Assembly (NCBI RefSeq): GCF_001280005.1
Contig: NZ_LGDW01000118.1
Span: 62,001 to 126,000 of the forward strand
DNA: 64,000 nucleotides
Direction: 5' to 3'
From: Streptomyces sp. NRRL WC-3618
Lineage (GTDB): Bacteria; Actinomycetota; Actinomycetes; Streptomycetales; Streptomycetaceae
The position numbers were made by a program, and so were the translations under genes. Numbering within the stretch: position 1 is the first letter of the stretch; every line of letters starts with the position of its first letter. This document shows positions 25,473 through 34,354 of the stretch, piece after piece. The notes beneath the pieces were generated by a model. That model did not search any database. It was not told where the DNA came from and saw only the letters and a program-made list of their open reading frames with translations.

Positions 25473-26417
25473 ATGACTACTACGTACGCTGTACTAAGTG
25501 AAGGGTTGGCGAAGTCCTTCGGGAAGGTCCACGCCGTACGCGGGCTGGACCTGGCCGTGGCCGAGGGATCGGTGTGCGGGCTCCTGGGGCCGAACGGCGC
25601 GGGCAAGACCACGGCGGTACGGCTGCTCACCACGCTGCTGCGGCCCGACGCGGGCTCGGCGCGCGTCGCGGGTCACGACCTCGTACGGGAGGCGGCTGCC
25701 GTACGACGCCGGATCGGCGTCGCCGGGCAGTACGCGTCGGTCGACGGTGACCTCACCGGCCGCGAGAACCTGCGGCTGTTCGCCCGGCTGCACCGGGTCA
25801 GGGGGCCGGCCGCGCGCGCCGACGACCTGCTCGACCGCTTCGGTCTCGCCGAGGCCGCCGACCGGCCCGCGTCCACCTACTCGGGCGGCATGCGCCGCCG
25901 CCTCGACCTCGCGGCGAGCCTGGTCGAACGGCCGGACGTGCTCTTCCTGGACGAGCCCACGACAGGGCTCGACCCCGCCGCCCGCAACCACATCTGGGCG
26001 GCCGTGCGCGCCCTGAAGGAGGAGGGCACGACCGTCGTCCTGACCACCCAGTACCTGGAGGAAGCCGACCAACTCGCGGACGAGATAGCCCTCGTGGACC
26101 ACGGCCGGGTCGCCCACACCGGCTCACCGGCCGGGCTCAAGGCGCTGGTCGGCTCGTACGCCGAGGTCGTGGTCGCCGAGGCCGACGCGCTGCTCGGCGC
26201 AGCCGGGATCCTCGACCGACTCACCGGCTCCGCCCCGATCCTGGACCACGACCGGCTCACCGTCGGCGCGGTCACCACCGACCCGACGATCACCCTTCCC
26301 CGGCTGGTACGCGAACTCGACACCGCAGGCGTGGCGTTGCTCGACGTGAGCCTGCGCCCGCCGACCCTCGACGACGTCTTCCTCCGGCTGACGGAAAGCA
26401 AGGAGTTCGCAGCATGA
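25473..26417 (+). CDS. ABC transporter ATP-binding protein (DrrA-like)
   Basis: 314-residue ATPase of a drug/polyketide-type ABC exporter. Walker A is GPNGAGKTTA, the signature is YSGGMRRRLDLA, and Walker B is VLFLDEPTTGLDP, followed by the conserved His in TTQYLEEADQLAD. The C-terminal extension ends PTLDDVFLRLT, as in DrrA of the daunorubicin pump. Start ATG 25473 lacks a clear ribosome site, so the mRNA may be leaderless. It overlaps the permease gene as ATGA. The second TetR operator lies inside its first codons. Confidence 0.94.
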   Translation: MTTTYAVLSEGLAKSFGKVHAVRGLDLAVAEGSVCGLLGPNGAGKTTAVRLLTTLLRPDAGSARVAGHDLVREAAAVRRRIGVAGQYASVDGDLTGRENLRLFARLHRVRGPAARADDLLDRFGLAEAADRPASTYSGGMRRRLDLAASLVERPDVLFLDEPTTGLDPAARNHIWAAVRALKEEGTTVVLTTQYLEEADQLADEIALVDHGRVAHTGSPAGLKALVGSYAEVVVAEADALLGAAGILDRLTGSAPILDHDRLTVGAVTTDPTITLPRLVRELDTAGVALLDVSLRPPTLDDVFLRLTESKEFAA

Positions 26418-27226
26418 GCACGCTGAGATTCGCGCCGTCCACGACGTCCGCCCTGGCGTACGACGGCACGGCCATGCTGGGCCGGCATCTGCGGCGGCTG
26501 CGGCACAACCCGGGGCTGCTGATCCTCACCCAGTCCATGCCGGTCACGATGCTGCTGTTCTTCGGCTACGTCTTCGGCAGCGCCCTCGCGATGCCCGGCG
26601 AGGACTACCGCGCCTTCCTGGTACCGGGGCTGCTGGTGGCGACCGCCGCCAACGGCATCATGACCGGGATGTTCCAGGCGGCCCAGGACACCCATCGGGG
26701 CGTGACCGACCGTCTGCGTACGCTGCCGATCAGCAGAGCCGCCGTACCGCTGGGGCAGGCCCTCGGAGACCTGGTGGTGACCGCCGCGGGGACAGTGCCC
26801 TTTCTCCTCGTCGGGCTCGCGGTGGGGTGGCGGATCGAGGGGTCGGCGCTGCGGGCGGCGGGGGCGGTGGGCCTGTTGCTGCTCTTCCGGTTCGCGACGA
26901 CGTGGATCGGGATCTACCTCGGGCTGCTGTCCCGGAGCGAGGAGGCGGCCGGTCAACTGGGGGGCGCGACGTTTCTGTTGCCGTTGCTGTCGAACGCGTA
27001 CATTCCGACGAACGGTCTGCCGGGATGGCTGCGGACGTTGGCGGAGTGGAACCCGATCAGCGCGGTCGCCACGGCGATGCGGTCCCTGTTCGGCAACACG
27101 CCGGTCCCGCTGGACGGCGCGTGGCCGGTCGTGCACCCTGTCGCCGGGTCGGTGGTGTGGTGCGGGGTGTTGATCGCGGTGTTCGTGCCGCTGGCTGTAC
27201 GTCGGTACGCGGACGGCGAAGGCTGA
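26414..27226 (+). CDS. ABC transporter permease (DrrB-like, ABC-2 type)
   Basis: 270-residue ABC-2 membrane protein with six predicted helices. The family motif region is GVTDRLRTLPISRAAVPLGQ, and the segment NAYIPTNGLPGWLRTLAEWN with NPISAVATAMR precedes the last helix, as in DrrB proteins. It starts inside the stop of the ATPase gene (ATGA), so the subunits are made in equal amounts. Together they should form a homodimeric-permease exporter for a hydrophobic compound. A large inverted repeat follows the gene and probably ends the operon. Confidence 0.93.
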   Translation: MSTLRFAPSTTSALAYDGTAMLGRHLRRLRHNPGLLILTQSMPVTMLLFFGYVFGSALAMPGEDYRAFLVPGLLVATAANGIMTGMFQAAQDTHRGVTDRLRTLPISRAAVPLGQALGDLVVTAAGTVPFLLVGLAVGWRIEGSALRAAGAVGLLLLFRFATTWIGIYLGLLSRSEEAAGQLGGATFLLPLLSNAYIPTNGLPGWLRTLAEWNPISAVATAMRSLFGNTPVPLDGAWPVVHPVAGSVVWCGVLIAVFVPLAVRRYADGEG

Positions 27227-27307
27227 GCGTTCCGGTCGTTGTTCTCGCCCTCGCCGCCCTTACCCGTCCCGTCCTCGGGGGCGCTGCTCCCGAACCCCCG
27301 TATCGCG

Positions 27308-27405
27308 CTGAACGGGCCTTGTCCTCAAACGCCGGACGGGCTAAAAAATCAAGCCCAGGCCGGCACCATCAGCCCGTCCGGCGTTTGAGGACAAGGCCCG
27401 TTCAG
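27308..27405. terminator. 35-bp perfect inverted repeat after the ABC operon
   Basis: Arms 27308-27342 and 27371-27405 are exact reverse complements over 35 bases (starting CTGAACGGGCCTTGTCCTCA), with a 28-base loop that begins with an A-run. A second short hairpin CTGGGGGC-GCA-GCCCCCAG follows at 27420-27438. Such GTTTGAGGACAAGGCCCGTT and TGGGGGCGCAGCCCCCA blocks recur between genes in many streptomycetes. It may act as a terminator or be a mobile palindromic element. Confidence 0.7.
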
Positions 27406-27488
27406 GGCCGTAGGGGGGTCTGGGGGCGCAGCCCCCAGGTACGGGACGGGTAGGGGCGGCGGGGGCGGAAACCCGGCATGATCCCCGC

Positions 27489-28679
27489 ATGGACCCCCTC
27501 CCCCTCACCGGCCTCACCGTCATCGCCCTAGAACAAGCCGTCGCCGCCCCCTTCGCCACCCGGCAACTCGCCGACCTCGGTGCCCGCGTCATCAAGGTCG
27601 AGCGAGTCGACGGCGGCGACTTCGCGCGCGCCTACGACACCGCCGCCCACGGCCTCGCCTCGCACTTCGTGTGGTGCAACCGGGGAAAGGAGTCCGTCGC
27701 CCTGGACGTGAAGGATCCGCGCGGACTCAGCGCCGTACGGCGGCTCGTCGCCGGCGCCGACGTGTTCGTGCAGAACCTCGCCCAGGGCGCCGCCGCCCGC
27801 CTCGGCCTCGACGCGACCACCCTGTGCGCCGCGCACCCCAGGCTGGTGGCCGTGGACATCTCGGGGTACGGGGCGTCGGGCCCGTACGCCGGCAAGCGGG
27901 CGTACGACATGCTCGTGCAGTGCGAGGCGGGGTTGGTCTCGGTGACCGGGACCCCCGAACAACCCGTGAAGGCGGGGATTCCGGCTGCGGACATCGCGGC
28001 CGCCATGTACGCGTTCTCGGGGGTGCTGGCGGCGCTCGTACGGCGGGGCGTGACCGGGCGGGGCGGACCGGTGGAGGTGTCGATGCTGGACGCGCTGGCC
28101 GAGTGGATGGGGCACCCCTTGCACCACGCGATGCACGACGGCACTCCCCCGGCGCGCACCGGCCTCGCGCACGCCGTCATCGCCCCGTACGACGCCTACG
28201 CCACGGCGGACGGCGGGCGGGTGCTGCTGTCGGTGCAGAACGACCGTGAGTGGCGGCGGCTGGCCGAACAGGTGCTTGGGCGGCTCGAGTTGGGGTCCGA
28301 CCCGGCGTACGCGACGAACGCGGCACGGGTCGCGAACCGGGAGCGGACGGATTCCCACGTGGCCGCGGCCCTCGGTGCGCTGGACGCCGACGAGGCGGTG
28401 GCGCGGCTGGACGGCGCCGGGATCGCGTGCGCGCGGCTGAGGGACGTACAGGAAGTGGCGGGGCATCCGCAGTTCGCGGCACGGGACCGGTGGCGGGAAG
28501 TGGGCTCACCGGTGGGGCCGTTGCGTGCTCTGCTGCCCCCCATCACGCTGCCGGGCGGGGACGAGGCGCGGATGGGTGATGTGCCCGCGCTCGGGGAGCA
28601 CACCGATGCGGTGCTGCGTGCCGTGGGGATGACGGGCGAGGAGATCGCAGCACTGCGCCGGGACGGTGTGGCCGCCTGA
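27489..28679 (+). CDS. CaiB/BaiF family (class III) CoA-transferase
   Basis: 396-residue family III CoA-transferase, which moves CoA between acids through a covalent aspartyl-CoA intermediate; racemases of the same fold are also possible. The N-terminus LTVIALEQAVAAPFATRQLA and the DLGARVIKVE motif are characteristic. The putative catalytic residue is Asp140 in RAYDMLVQ. The GRGGPVEVSMLDALAEWM segment and the C-terminal VPALGEHTDAVL match the family. The ATG at 27489 has only a weak ribosome site. It stands alone after the inverted repeat. Acid and CoA donor are unknown. Confidence 0.92.
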   Translation: MDPLPLTGLTVIALEQAVAAPFATRQLADLGARVIKVERVDGGDFARAYDTAAHGLASHFVWCNRGKESVALDVKDPRGLSAVRRLVAGADVFVQNLAQGAAARLGLDATTLCAAHPRLVAVDISGYGASGPYAGKRAYDMLVQCEAGLVSVTGTPEQPVKAGIPAADIAAAMYAFSGVLAALVRRGVTGRGGPVEVSMLDALAEWMGHPLHHAMHDGTPPARTGLAHAVIAPYDAYATADGGRVLLSVQNDREWRRLAEQVLGRLELGSDPAYATNAARVANRERTDSHVAAALGALDADEAVARLDGAGIACARLRDVQEVAGHPQFAARDRWREVGSPVGPLRALLPPITLPGGDEARMGDVPALGEHTDAVLRAVGMTGEEIAALRRDGVAA

Positions 28680-28733
28680 GCGCGGGCCTGGAACGGTGAA
28701 CCGTGAACGGCGTGGGGGCGCCGTTACGGTCGC

Positions 28734-29003
28734 TCAGCGCCCGCCGAACAGGGTGCGGCTCAGACGACGCAGGGGCGCGAAGAGCGAGAGCCGACTCACG
28801 CGCTTGCCGAGGTCGCTGCTCTGCTTCACCTTGTCCCGCGAGGTGAGTTCGAGCATCAGCGAGGTCGCCTCCGCCGTCTCGCGCTGAGGGACGGCGGGTC
28901 CCGACAGCACCGAGAGGTGGCGGTCGAGGCGCGCCTTGGTCGCGCTGCTCCCGCACGTGATCGCAGGGACGCGCGCCCTGCTGTGCATCGTTATCTGTTC
29001 CAT
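28734..29003 (-). CDS. Small hypothetical protein
   Basis: 89-residue basic protein of unknown function. The start at 29003 (MEQITMHSRARVPAIT) follows GGGGAG at a good distance; a longer frame upstream lacks such a site. No signal peptide, membrane helix or known domain is evident. The C-terminal end is strongly basic (VSRLSLFAPLRRLSRTLFGG) and could form an amphipathic helix that touches membrane or nucleic acid. Codon use looks native. It lies between the CoA-transferase and rskA; it may be unrelated to either. Confidence 0.65.
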   Translation of the reverse strand: MEQITMHSRARVPAITCGSSATKARLDRHLSVLSGPAVPQRETAEATSLMLELTSRDKVKQSSDLGKRVSRLSLFAPLRRLSRTLFGGR

Positions 29004-29129
29004 GTCACTCCCCACCCGTACGAGTCCACCCGGCCCGGGCAGGTTAACCCTATCGTCCCCTCGAGGCACTCGTGTATCTCGGTCACAGGATTCACCTTCC
29101 CCACAAGGGTGTTGACGACTCCTCGACGA

Positions 29130-29993
29130 CTACTCTCCGAATCCAACCGATTCCAGGGCGAGTTGGACAACTGGTGCGCTGGTGGGCTGTTCTGAGCCCC
29201 CGTCGGGTTCGACGGTCACAGCGAGTGATGTGGCCGTCTTGTCGAGACCGGTCGCGACCAAGGGCGTGTCGCCCTTGAAGAGTCCCAGAGAGCGTGGTCG
29301 CACATCAGGGCGCATGAGCCACAACTGGTGCACGCGGTCGCTCGGCAGCTCCCCGTACCCACTGAGGGTCACCACCGCGCGCCCCTCGGACGCGGAGGCG
29401 ATCGCGGTGATTCCCTGGCCCCGCGCGTCCCGGTCGGCGGTCGCCCGCGCGTCGGGAGCTGACAGAACGTCGGCAATCTCACGCGCCTGGGCCTGCGCGG
29501 TGTCCAGCTTGTCCTGGGTCTGCGTGTTCTGCACGGCGAACAGCGCGGCGACGACGAGGGAGGCCGCCGCCGTGAGTGTGGCGAGCGGGGCGAAGATGGG
29601 GCGCATGCGGGGCGCACGGCGGACCGGCGGCGGCGGTTCGGTGCCCCAGACGTGCGCCGGTAGTTGATGGCTCCGCCTGCGGGGCGCTTCGGCCGAACGT
29701 CCGGGGGCGTGCGCGGCGGAATGGCCCGGGGAGCGGCCCGGGGACTCCTGCGGGGTCGTGCGGATGGCGGACAGGACCCGGTCGCGCATGGCGAACGGGG
29801 GCTGCGCGGCCGTGGACCAGGCCAGCCGGACGGCGTCCTCGGACAGCAGGCGCACCTCGGTGGTGCAGGAGTCGCAGCGGGACAGGTGCTTCTCGAAGCG
29901 GCGCCGCTCGTCGCCTTCCAGGGCGTCGAGGGCGTAGGGGGCGGCGAGGGAGTGGAGATCCTCGCGGCGGAACAGTCTGCCGAGCACGCTCAT
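29130..29993 (-). CDS. rskA: Anti-sigma-K factor RskA
   Basis: 287-residue membrane-bound anti-sigma factor. The cytoplasmic zinc-binding anti-sigma (ZAS) domain holds His36, Cys40 and Cys43 (HLSRCDSC). A Pro/Arg-rich linker follows, then one transmembrane helix near residues 135-155 (LATLTAAASLVVAALFAVQN) and an extracytoplasmic RskA domain (SGYGELPSDRVHQLWLM). Signals outside would lead to its proteolysis and free SigK. Start 29993 follows GGGAGGTG, and the ATG overlaps the sigK stop as ATGA, giving matched production. The H-x3-C-x2-C motif suggests redox sensitivity as well. Confidence 0.94.
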   Translation of the reverse strand: MSVLGRLFRREDLHSLAAPYALDALEGDERRRFEKHLSRCDSCTTEVRLLSEDAVRLAWSTAAQPPFAMRDRVLSAIRTTPQESPGRSPGHSAAHAPGRSAEAPRRRSHQLPAHVWGTEPPPPVRRAPRMRPIFAPLATLTAAASLVVAALFAVQNTQTQDKLDTAQAQAREIADVLSAPDARATADRDARGQGITAIASASEGRAVVTLSGYGELPSDRVHQLWLMRPDVRPRSLGLFKGDTPLVATGLDKTATSLAVTVEPDGGSEQPTSAPVVQLALESVGFGE

Positions 29994-30577
29994 GCGACAC
30001 CTCCCAGGCATTCGCGCAGCCGGGTCAGTCCGTCGCGCATCCGTGTCTTCACCGTGCCCAGCGGGAGCGAGAGTTGCTCCGCCACTTCACGGTATGTGTA
30101 GCCCTCGTAGTAGGCGAGGGTGACCGACTGGCGTTGCAGGGTGGTCAGTCGGTCCAGGCAGCGGCGCACCCATTCGCGTTCCATGCCGGCCTCGACCTCC
30201 TCGGCCACGTGGTCGAACGCGGGCCGGTGGGAGCGCTGGGCCTCGCGCTGCTCGCGCTCCCCGGCCGCGCGGGCGCTGCGCACCCGGTCGACGGCCCGAC
30301 GGTGCGCGAGCGTGAGTATCCAGGACAGGGCGCTTCCCTTCCTGGGGTCGAAGCGCGGTGACGAGCGCCAGAGTTCGAGCAGAACCTCCTGAGACACCTC
30401 TTCCGACTGCGCCGGGTCCCGCACCACGCGCCGCACCAGTCCGAACACCGGCCCGGACACGATCCCGTACAGGTCCTCGAAGGCCTTCTGGTCTCCCCCG
30501 GCCACGAGAACCAGAAGCTCGTCCGCTCCCACCCGCGTCCCCTCTCTATGGCCGCGCACGGCCCCACCCCGCTCCAT
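29990..30577 (-). CDS. sigK: ECF RNA polymerase sigma factor SigK
   Basis: Extracytoplasmic-function sigma factor, 195 residues from the ATG at 30577. Region 2 covers about residues 30-95 (DLYGIVSGPVFGLVRRVVRD, SALSWILTLAHRRAVDRVR), and region 4 the C-terminal third (LTTLQRQSVTLAYYEGYTYR, TVKTRMRDGLTRLRECL). I choose 30577 because GGTGAC lies seven bases upstream, and because a SigK-type promoter overlaps the earlier ATG at 30604, which would then be outside the transcript; GTG 30589 is the alternative. It is cotranslated with RskA, its inhibitor. Likely targets are itself and the divergent DUF4331 operon. Confidence 0.92.
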   Translation of the reverse strand: MERGGAVRGHREGTRVGADELLVLVAGGDQKAFEDLYGIVSGPVFGLVRRVVRDPAQSEEVSQEVLLELWRSSPRFDPRKGSALSWILTLAHRRAVDRVRSARAAGEREQREAQRSHRPAFDHVAEEVEAGMEREWVRRCLDRLTTLQRQSVTLAYYEGYTYREVAEQLSLPLGTVKTRMRDGLTRLRECLGGVA

Positions 30578-30602
30578 CACACTTGTCACCGTCACCTTAG
30601 GC

Positions 30603-30629
30603 ATTCGAAGCCAACGCCCCTTCGGATGG
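30603..30629 (-). promoter_or_regulatory. Candidate SigK-dependent promoter of sigK-rskA
   Basis: Read on the minus strand: CCATCC, 15 bases, TCGAAT. Mycobacterial SigK promoters are described with CCATCC and CCGAAT elements. The -10 overlaps the in-frame ATG at 30604, which argues for a later start codon. It has the same spacing as the promoter facing it at 30703-30729. Confidence 0.6.
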
Positions 30630-30702
30630 GTACGGATCCACTGCCCTCGAAGCGCGGGCCGAGCGCGCCCCAAACGTTTTCAAGAAAGTTTTCAGATTCG
30701 AC

Positions 30703-30729
30703 CAATCCGCATCCGTGAGGGCTCCGAAT
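30703..30729 (+). promoter_or_regulatory. Candidate SigK-dependent promoter of the DUF4331 operon
   Basis: CAATCC, 15 bases, CCGAAT on the plus strand, 41 bp before the DUF4331 start. It shares sequence and spacing with the sigK promoter in the same intergenic region, consistent with one sigma factor serving both. Confidence 0.6.
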
Positions 30730-30769
30730 CCCCGTCGTCAGGCAAGTTGACACGGTGAGGACGGACGGA

Positions 30770-32308
30770 ATGACGACAACCATCTCCAAGGGCGGCGCGC
30801 GGCGCAGGAGCATCGCGACCCTCATTTGCGGGGCGCTGGCCGCCGGCGGGCTCGCGGCCGCCGGCGTCACCGCGCTCGCGCCGGGTACGGCTTCCGCCTC
30901 CAGCCACCGCGAGGCTCCGCTGATCTCGGGCACCCCGCAGTACGACAACACCGACGTGTACGCGTTCGTGAGCCCGGACAAGGCCGACACGACGACGATC
31001 GTCGCGAACTGGATCCCGTTCGAGGAGCCGGCCGGCGGCCCGAACTTCTTCCAGTTCGCCGAGGACGCCCAGTACGACCTCCACATCGACAACAACGGTG
31101 ACGCGCAGGACGACCTCCTGTTCCGCTACACCTTCAAGACGCACACCAAGAACAAGAAGACGTTCCTGTACAACACGGGCGCGGTCGACAGCCTGTACGA
31201 CCCGGACCTCAACATCACGCAGACGTACGACATCGAGCTGATCAAGCTCAAGAACCAGCACATGATGTCGAAGACGAAGATCGCCGACGATGTTCCGGTC
31301 GCTCCGTCGAACGTCGGCAAGGCGTCGATGCCGAACTACAAGAAGCTGCGCGACCAGGCCATCCACAAGCTGACGAACGGTTCGACGACGTTCGCCGGCC
31401 AGGCCGACGACCCGTTCTTCCTGGACCTGCGCGTCTTCGACCTGCTGTACGGCGGGAACCTCTCCGAGGTCGGCAACGACACGCTCAAGGGCTACAACGT
31501 CAACACCATCGCCCTCCAGGTGCCGACGCACATGATCACGGAGTCGGCCAAGCAGCCGATCGTCGGTATCTGGTCGACGACCCAGCGCCTGAACGCCGGC
31601 GGCTACTACTCGCAGGTCTCGCGCCTGGGCATGCCGCTGGTCAACGAGGTCGTCAACCCCATCAAGGACAAGGACAAGTTCAACGCGTCCTCGCCCTGGA
31701 AGGACGCCCAGTTCCTGAAGAACGTCACCAACCCCGAGCTGCCGAAGCTCATCGAGGCGATCTACAAGATCCCCGCGCCCAAGGAGCCGCGCAACGACCT
31801 GGTGGACGTCTTCCTCAAGGGTGTCAAGGGCCTCAACCAGCCGCCGTACGTCACCCCGGCCGAGGAACTGCGTCTCAACACCTCGATCAAGCCTGCCATG
31901 CACCCCAAGCGTCTGGGTGTCCTCGACGGTGACACCGCGGGCTTCCCGAACGGCCGCCGTCTGACGGACGACGTGATCGACGCCTCGCTCCAGGTCGTCG
32001 AGGGTGAACTGCTCGGCGCGAAGAACGACCTCGGCGACGCGGTCGACAAGAACGACAAGAACTTCGAGAAGTACTTCCCGTACGTGGCGCTGCCGACCGA
32101 GGGTTCGCGCGGCCCGCTCGCCAAGGGCACCAGCGGCTCCAACGACGTCCGTAGCCAGCTCGGCGACGCGCTGCAGCCCGCCGGCACCTCCGGTGGCACC
32201 GACACCATGCTGATCGCCGGTTCGGCGGCGGCCGGTGCGGCCGGGTTCCTGCTGATCGCCTCCGTCGCGGTGTGGTGGCGTCGGAACATGCGGAACCGGG
32301 CGTACTGA
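30770..32308 (+). CDS. Secreted DUF4331 protein with C-terminal membrane anchor
   Basis: 512-residue surface protein of unknown biochemical function. A signal peptide is at residues 1-45 (ATLICGALAAGGLAAAGVTA). The DUF4331 domain starts SSHREAPLISGTPQYDNTDV, an Asp/His-rich beta-type opening that may bind metal, and runs to about residue 440. The C-terminus has one transmembrane helix (AAAGAAGFLLIASVAVWW) and a basic tail, so the protein stays anchored facing outward. ATG 30770 follows GAGGACGGACGGA; a GTG at 30755 is possible. It is the first gene after a SigK-type promoter and is followed by TPR and transporter genes. Confidence 0.9.
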   Translation: MTTTISKGGARRRSIATLICGALAAGGLAAAGVTALAPGTASASSHREAPLISGTPQYDNTDVYAFVSPDKADTTTIVANWIPFEEPAGGPNFFQFAEDAQYDLHIDNNGDAQDDLLFRYTFKTHTKNKKTFLYNTGAVDSLYDPDLNITQTYDIELIKLKNQHMMSKTKIADDVPVAPSNVGKASMPNYKKLRDQAIHKLTNGSTTFAGQADDPFFLDLRVFDLLYGGNLSEVGNDTLKGYNVNTIALQVPTHMITESAKQPIVGIWSTTQRLNAGGYYSQVSRLGMPLVNEVVNPIKDKDKFNASSPWKDAQFLKNVTNPELPKLIEAIYKIPAPKEPRNDLVDVFLKGVKGLNQPPYVTPAEELRLNTSIKPAMHPKRLGVLDGDTAGFPNGRRLTDDVIDASLQVVEGELLGAKNDLGDAVDKNDKNFEKYFPYVALPTEGSRGPLAKGTSGSNDVRSQLGDALQPAGTSGGTDTMLIAGSAAAGAAGFLLIASVAVWWRRNMRNRAY

Positions 32309-32467
32309 CCCGCGGTTCGCTCTCATCCCCACCAGCTGGCGCGGCCCGCTCGTCACCATCCCCCACGGCGCGGGCCGCGCCGCACACCCGTCGACTCCCG
32401 GCCCCACCCGGGAGTCGACCCCCTGATCCCCCACGACTGACCCGCCCAGGCAACTTGAGGAGAGGGC

Positions 32468-34354
32468 ATGCCCCCGCGTACGAACGACGACGCACCGGAC
32501 CGCGAGCAGGCGCCACAGCCGCCACTCCCGCGACCGGGCCGTGAGCTCGGCACCCCGCCGGCCGACACGGCGGGGGCACCGGCCACCTCCACAACCGAGC
32601 CGGTTCCACAGACCCCGGCCGCCGAAGGCGAGGGCGCCGCCCCGACCGGCACGGCCGGACCGGGCGACACCCGCACGGACACACAGCGCACAACACCGTC
32701 CGCCGACACGGCGGAGACGCCGGTCACGCCCGCTACCGAGGCGGCTACGGACGACGCGGACACCGAAGCCGCGGGCTCCGGGCAGAATGACGGAGACCTC
32801 GTCGTGGCCGACGCCAGTGGTGACGGTGTGCGGGTCGCCTGCGTGCCGGCACACGCGGTTTCGGGACCGGGTACCTCGTCCGAGGCCTCGAAGAGTGGGG
32901 CGGACGGACACGAACCGGACGCCGGTACCGTCTCCCCCACCTCCGACGTCGATGTCGATGTCAACTCCGGCTCCGACGAGCGGGTCGCCGCTGTCCGGCG
33001 GGTCGGGGAGTCGTCGCGGCGCTGGCGGGCCGTGCAACTCGGCGCCTGTGCCGCCGCGTTGGCGGTGGCGTTCAGCGCCGGGGCCATGGTGCTGGGCGCC
33101 GTCCGGGACGGTGGCGGGACCACCCCGGTCTCGTCCGCGCCGGCCGCGATGTCACCCGCGCTGCTCGCCAGCGGCAATCTCGACGCGAGCATCGCCTCTC
33201 TTCAGGCCCATCTCCGGGCGCAGCCCAAGGACTTCGGCAGCTGGGCCACTCTCGGGCTCGCCTATGTCGAGCAGGCCCGCACCAAGGGCGACCCCTCCCG
33301 GTATCCGCAGGCCCAGCAGGCCCTGAAGCGGTCCCTCGAGCTGAAGCCCGACAACGACCCCGCCCTCGCCGGGCGCGCTGCCCTCGCCGCCGCCCGCCAT
33401 GACTTCCCCGGCGCTCTCAGGAACGCGGACCAGGCCCTCCGGCAGAACCCCTACAGCGAGCGCGCCCTGTCCATCCGTATTGACGCCCTCGTCGAACTCG
33501 GGCGCTACGACGAGGCGTTGAAGGCCACCGACGAGGCCGACGCGAAGTGGCCCGGGGTGCCTGTCTTCACCCGGTACGCGTACGTGCGCGAGCTGCGCGG
33601 CGATGTCACCACCGCCCGGCGCGTGCTGGAGCGGGCGCTCGGTTCCGCCACCTCGCGCGGGGACATCGCGTACGTGGCCACGGCGCTCGGCCAACTCCTC
33701 TGGAACCAGGGCGAGTACAAGTCCGCCCTGGAGTACTACGCCCGCGCGCTCGCCGCCGACGACGCCTACCTTCCGGCGCTCGAGGGCCGTGCTCGCGCCC
33801 AGTACGCGAACGGCGACCGGGCTGACGCGATCAAGGGCATGGAGGACGTGGTCTCCCGTTACCCGCTGCCCGGTCCGCTGGTCGAACTCGGTGAGCTGTA
33901 CGAAGTACGGGGCGGCGACGGCGACTTGGCCAAGGCGCGGGCACAGTACGCGCTCGTCAACGCCTGGACGGCCATCGCCCGCGCCAACGGCGTCAACGCC
34001 GACCTGGACACGGCGCTCGCCGCCGCCGACCACGGCGACAGGAAGTCGGCGCTGCGCGCGGCCCGCGCCGAGTGGGACCGCCGCGAGACCGTGCACACGG
34101 CCGACGCCCTCGCGTGGGCGCTGCACGTCAACGGCCAGGACGAGGAAGCGCTTCCCTACGCCCGCCGCGCCACCGCGACCGGCTACCGCAACGCCTCCTT
34201 CCTCTACCATCGCGGCGTGATCGAGCAGGCCACGGGCCACGCCGAGGAAGCCCGCACCTCGCTCTCCGCCGCCCTCGAACTCAACCCCGGTTTCTCCCCG
34301 TTGGGCGCCCGCAAGGCCCGTACGGCTCTCAAGTCCCTGGAGGCGGCGAAGTGA
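32468..34354 (+). CDS. Membrane-anchored tetratricopeptide repeat protein
   Basis: 628-residue protein in three parts. Residues 1-180 are disordered and rich in Pro, Thr, Ala, Asp and Glu. One transmembrane helix lies near 188-212 (LGACAAALAVAFSAGAMVLG). From about 220 on there are TPR repeats (FGSWATLGLAYVEQARTKGD, ALRNADQALRQNPYSERALS, EYKSALEYYARALAADDAYL). The TPR part would be outside the membrane and act as a binding scaffold. GAGGAGAGGG precedes ATG 32468. Its stop overlaps the GTG start of the transporter gene (GTGA), which indicates a joint job with it, perhaps handing metal or protein between DUF4331 and the transporter. Confidence 0.9.
   Translation: MPPRTNDDAPDREQAPQPPLPRPGRELGTPPADTAGAPATSTTEPVPQTPAAEGEGAAPTGTAGPGDTRTDTQRTTPSADTAETPVTPATEAATDDADTEAAGSGQNDGDLVVADASGDGVRVACVPAHAVSGPGTSSEASKSGADGHEPDAGTVSPTSDVDVDVNSGSDERVAAVRRVGESSRRWRAVQLGACAAALAVAFSAGAMVLGAVRDGGGTTPVSSAPAAMSPALLASGNLDASIASLQAHLRAQPKDFGSWATLGLAYVEQARTKGDPSRYPQAQQALKRSLELKPDNDPALAGRAALAAARHDFPGALRNADQALRQNPYSERALSIRIDALVELGRYDEALKATDEADAKWPGVPVFTRYAYVRELRGDVTTARRVLERALGSATSRGDIAYVATALGQLLWNQGEYKSALEYYARALAADDAYLPALEGRARAQYANGDRADAIKGMEDVVSRYPLPGPLVELGELYEVRGGDGDLAKARAQYALVNAWTAIARANGVNADLDTALAAADHGDRKSALRAARAEWDRRETVHTADALAWALHVNGQDEEALPYARRATATGYRNASFLYHRGVIEQATGHAEEARTSLSAALELNPGFSPLGARKARTALKSLEAAK

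Noticed and set aside
30589..30604. Longer SigK start at ATG 30604
   Set aside because: The -10 element of the proposed SigK promoter overlaps it and no ribosome site precedes it; 30577 or 30589 is better.
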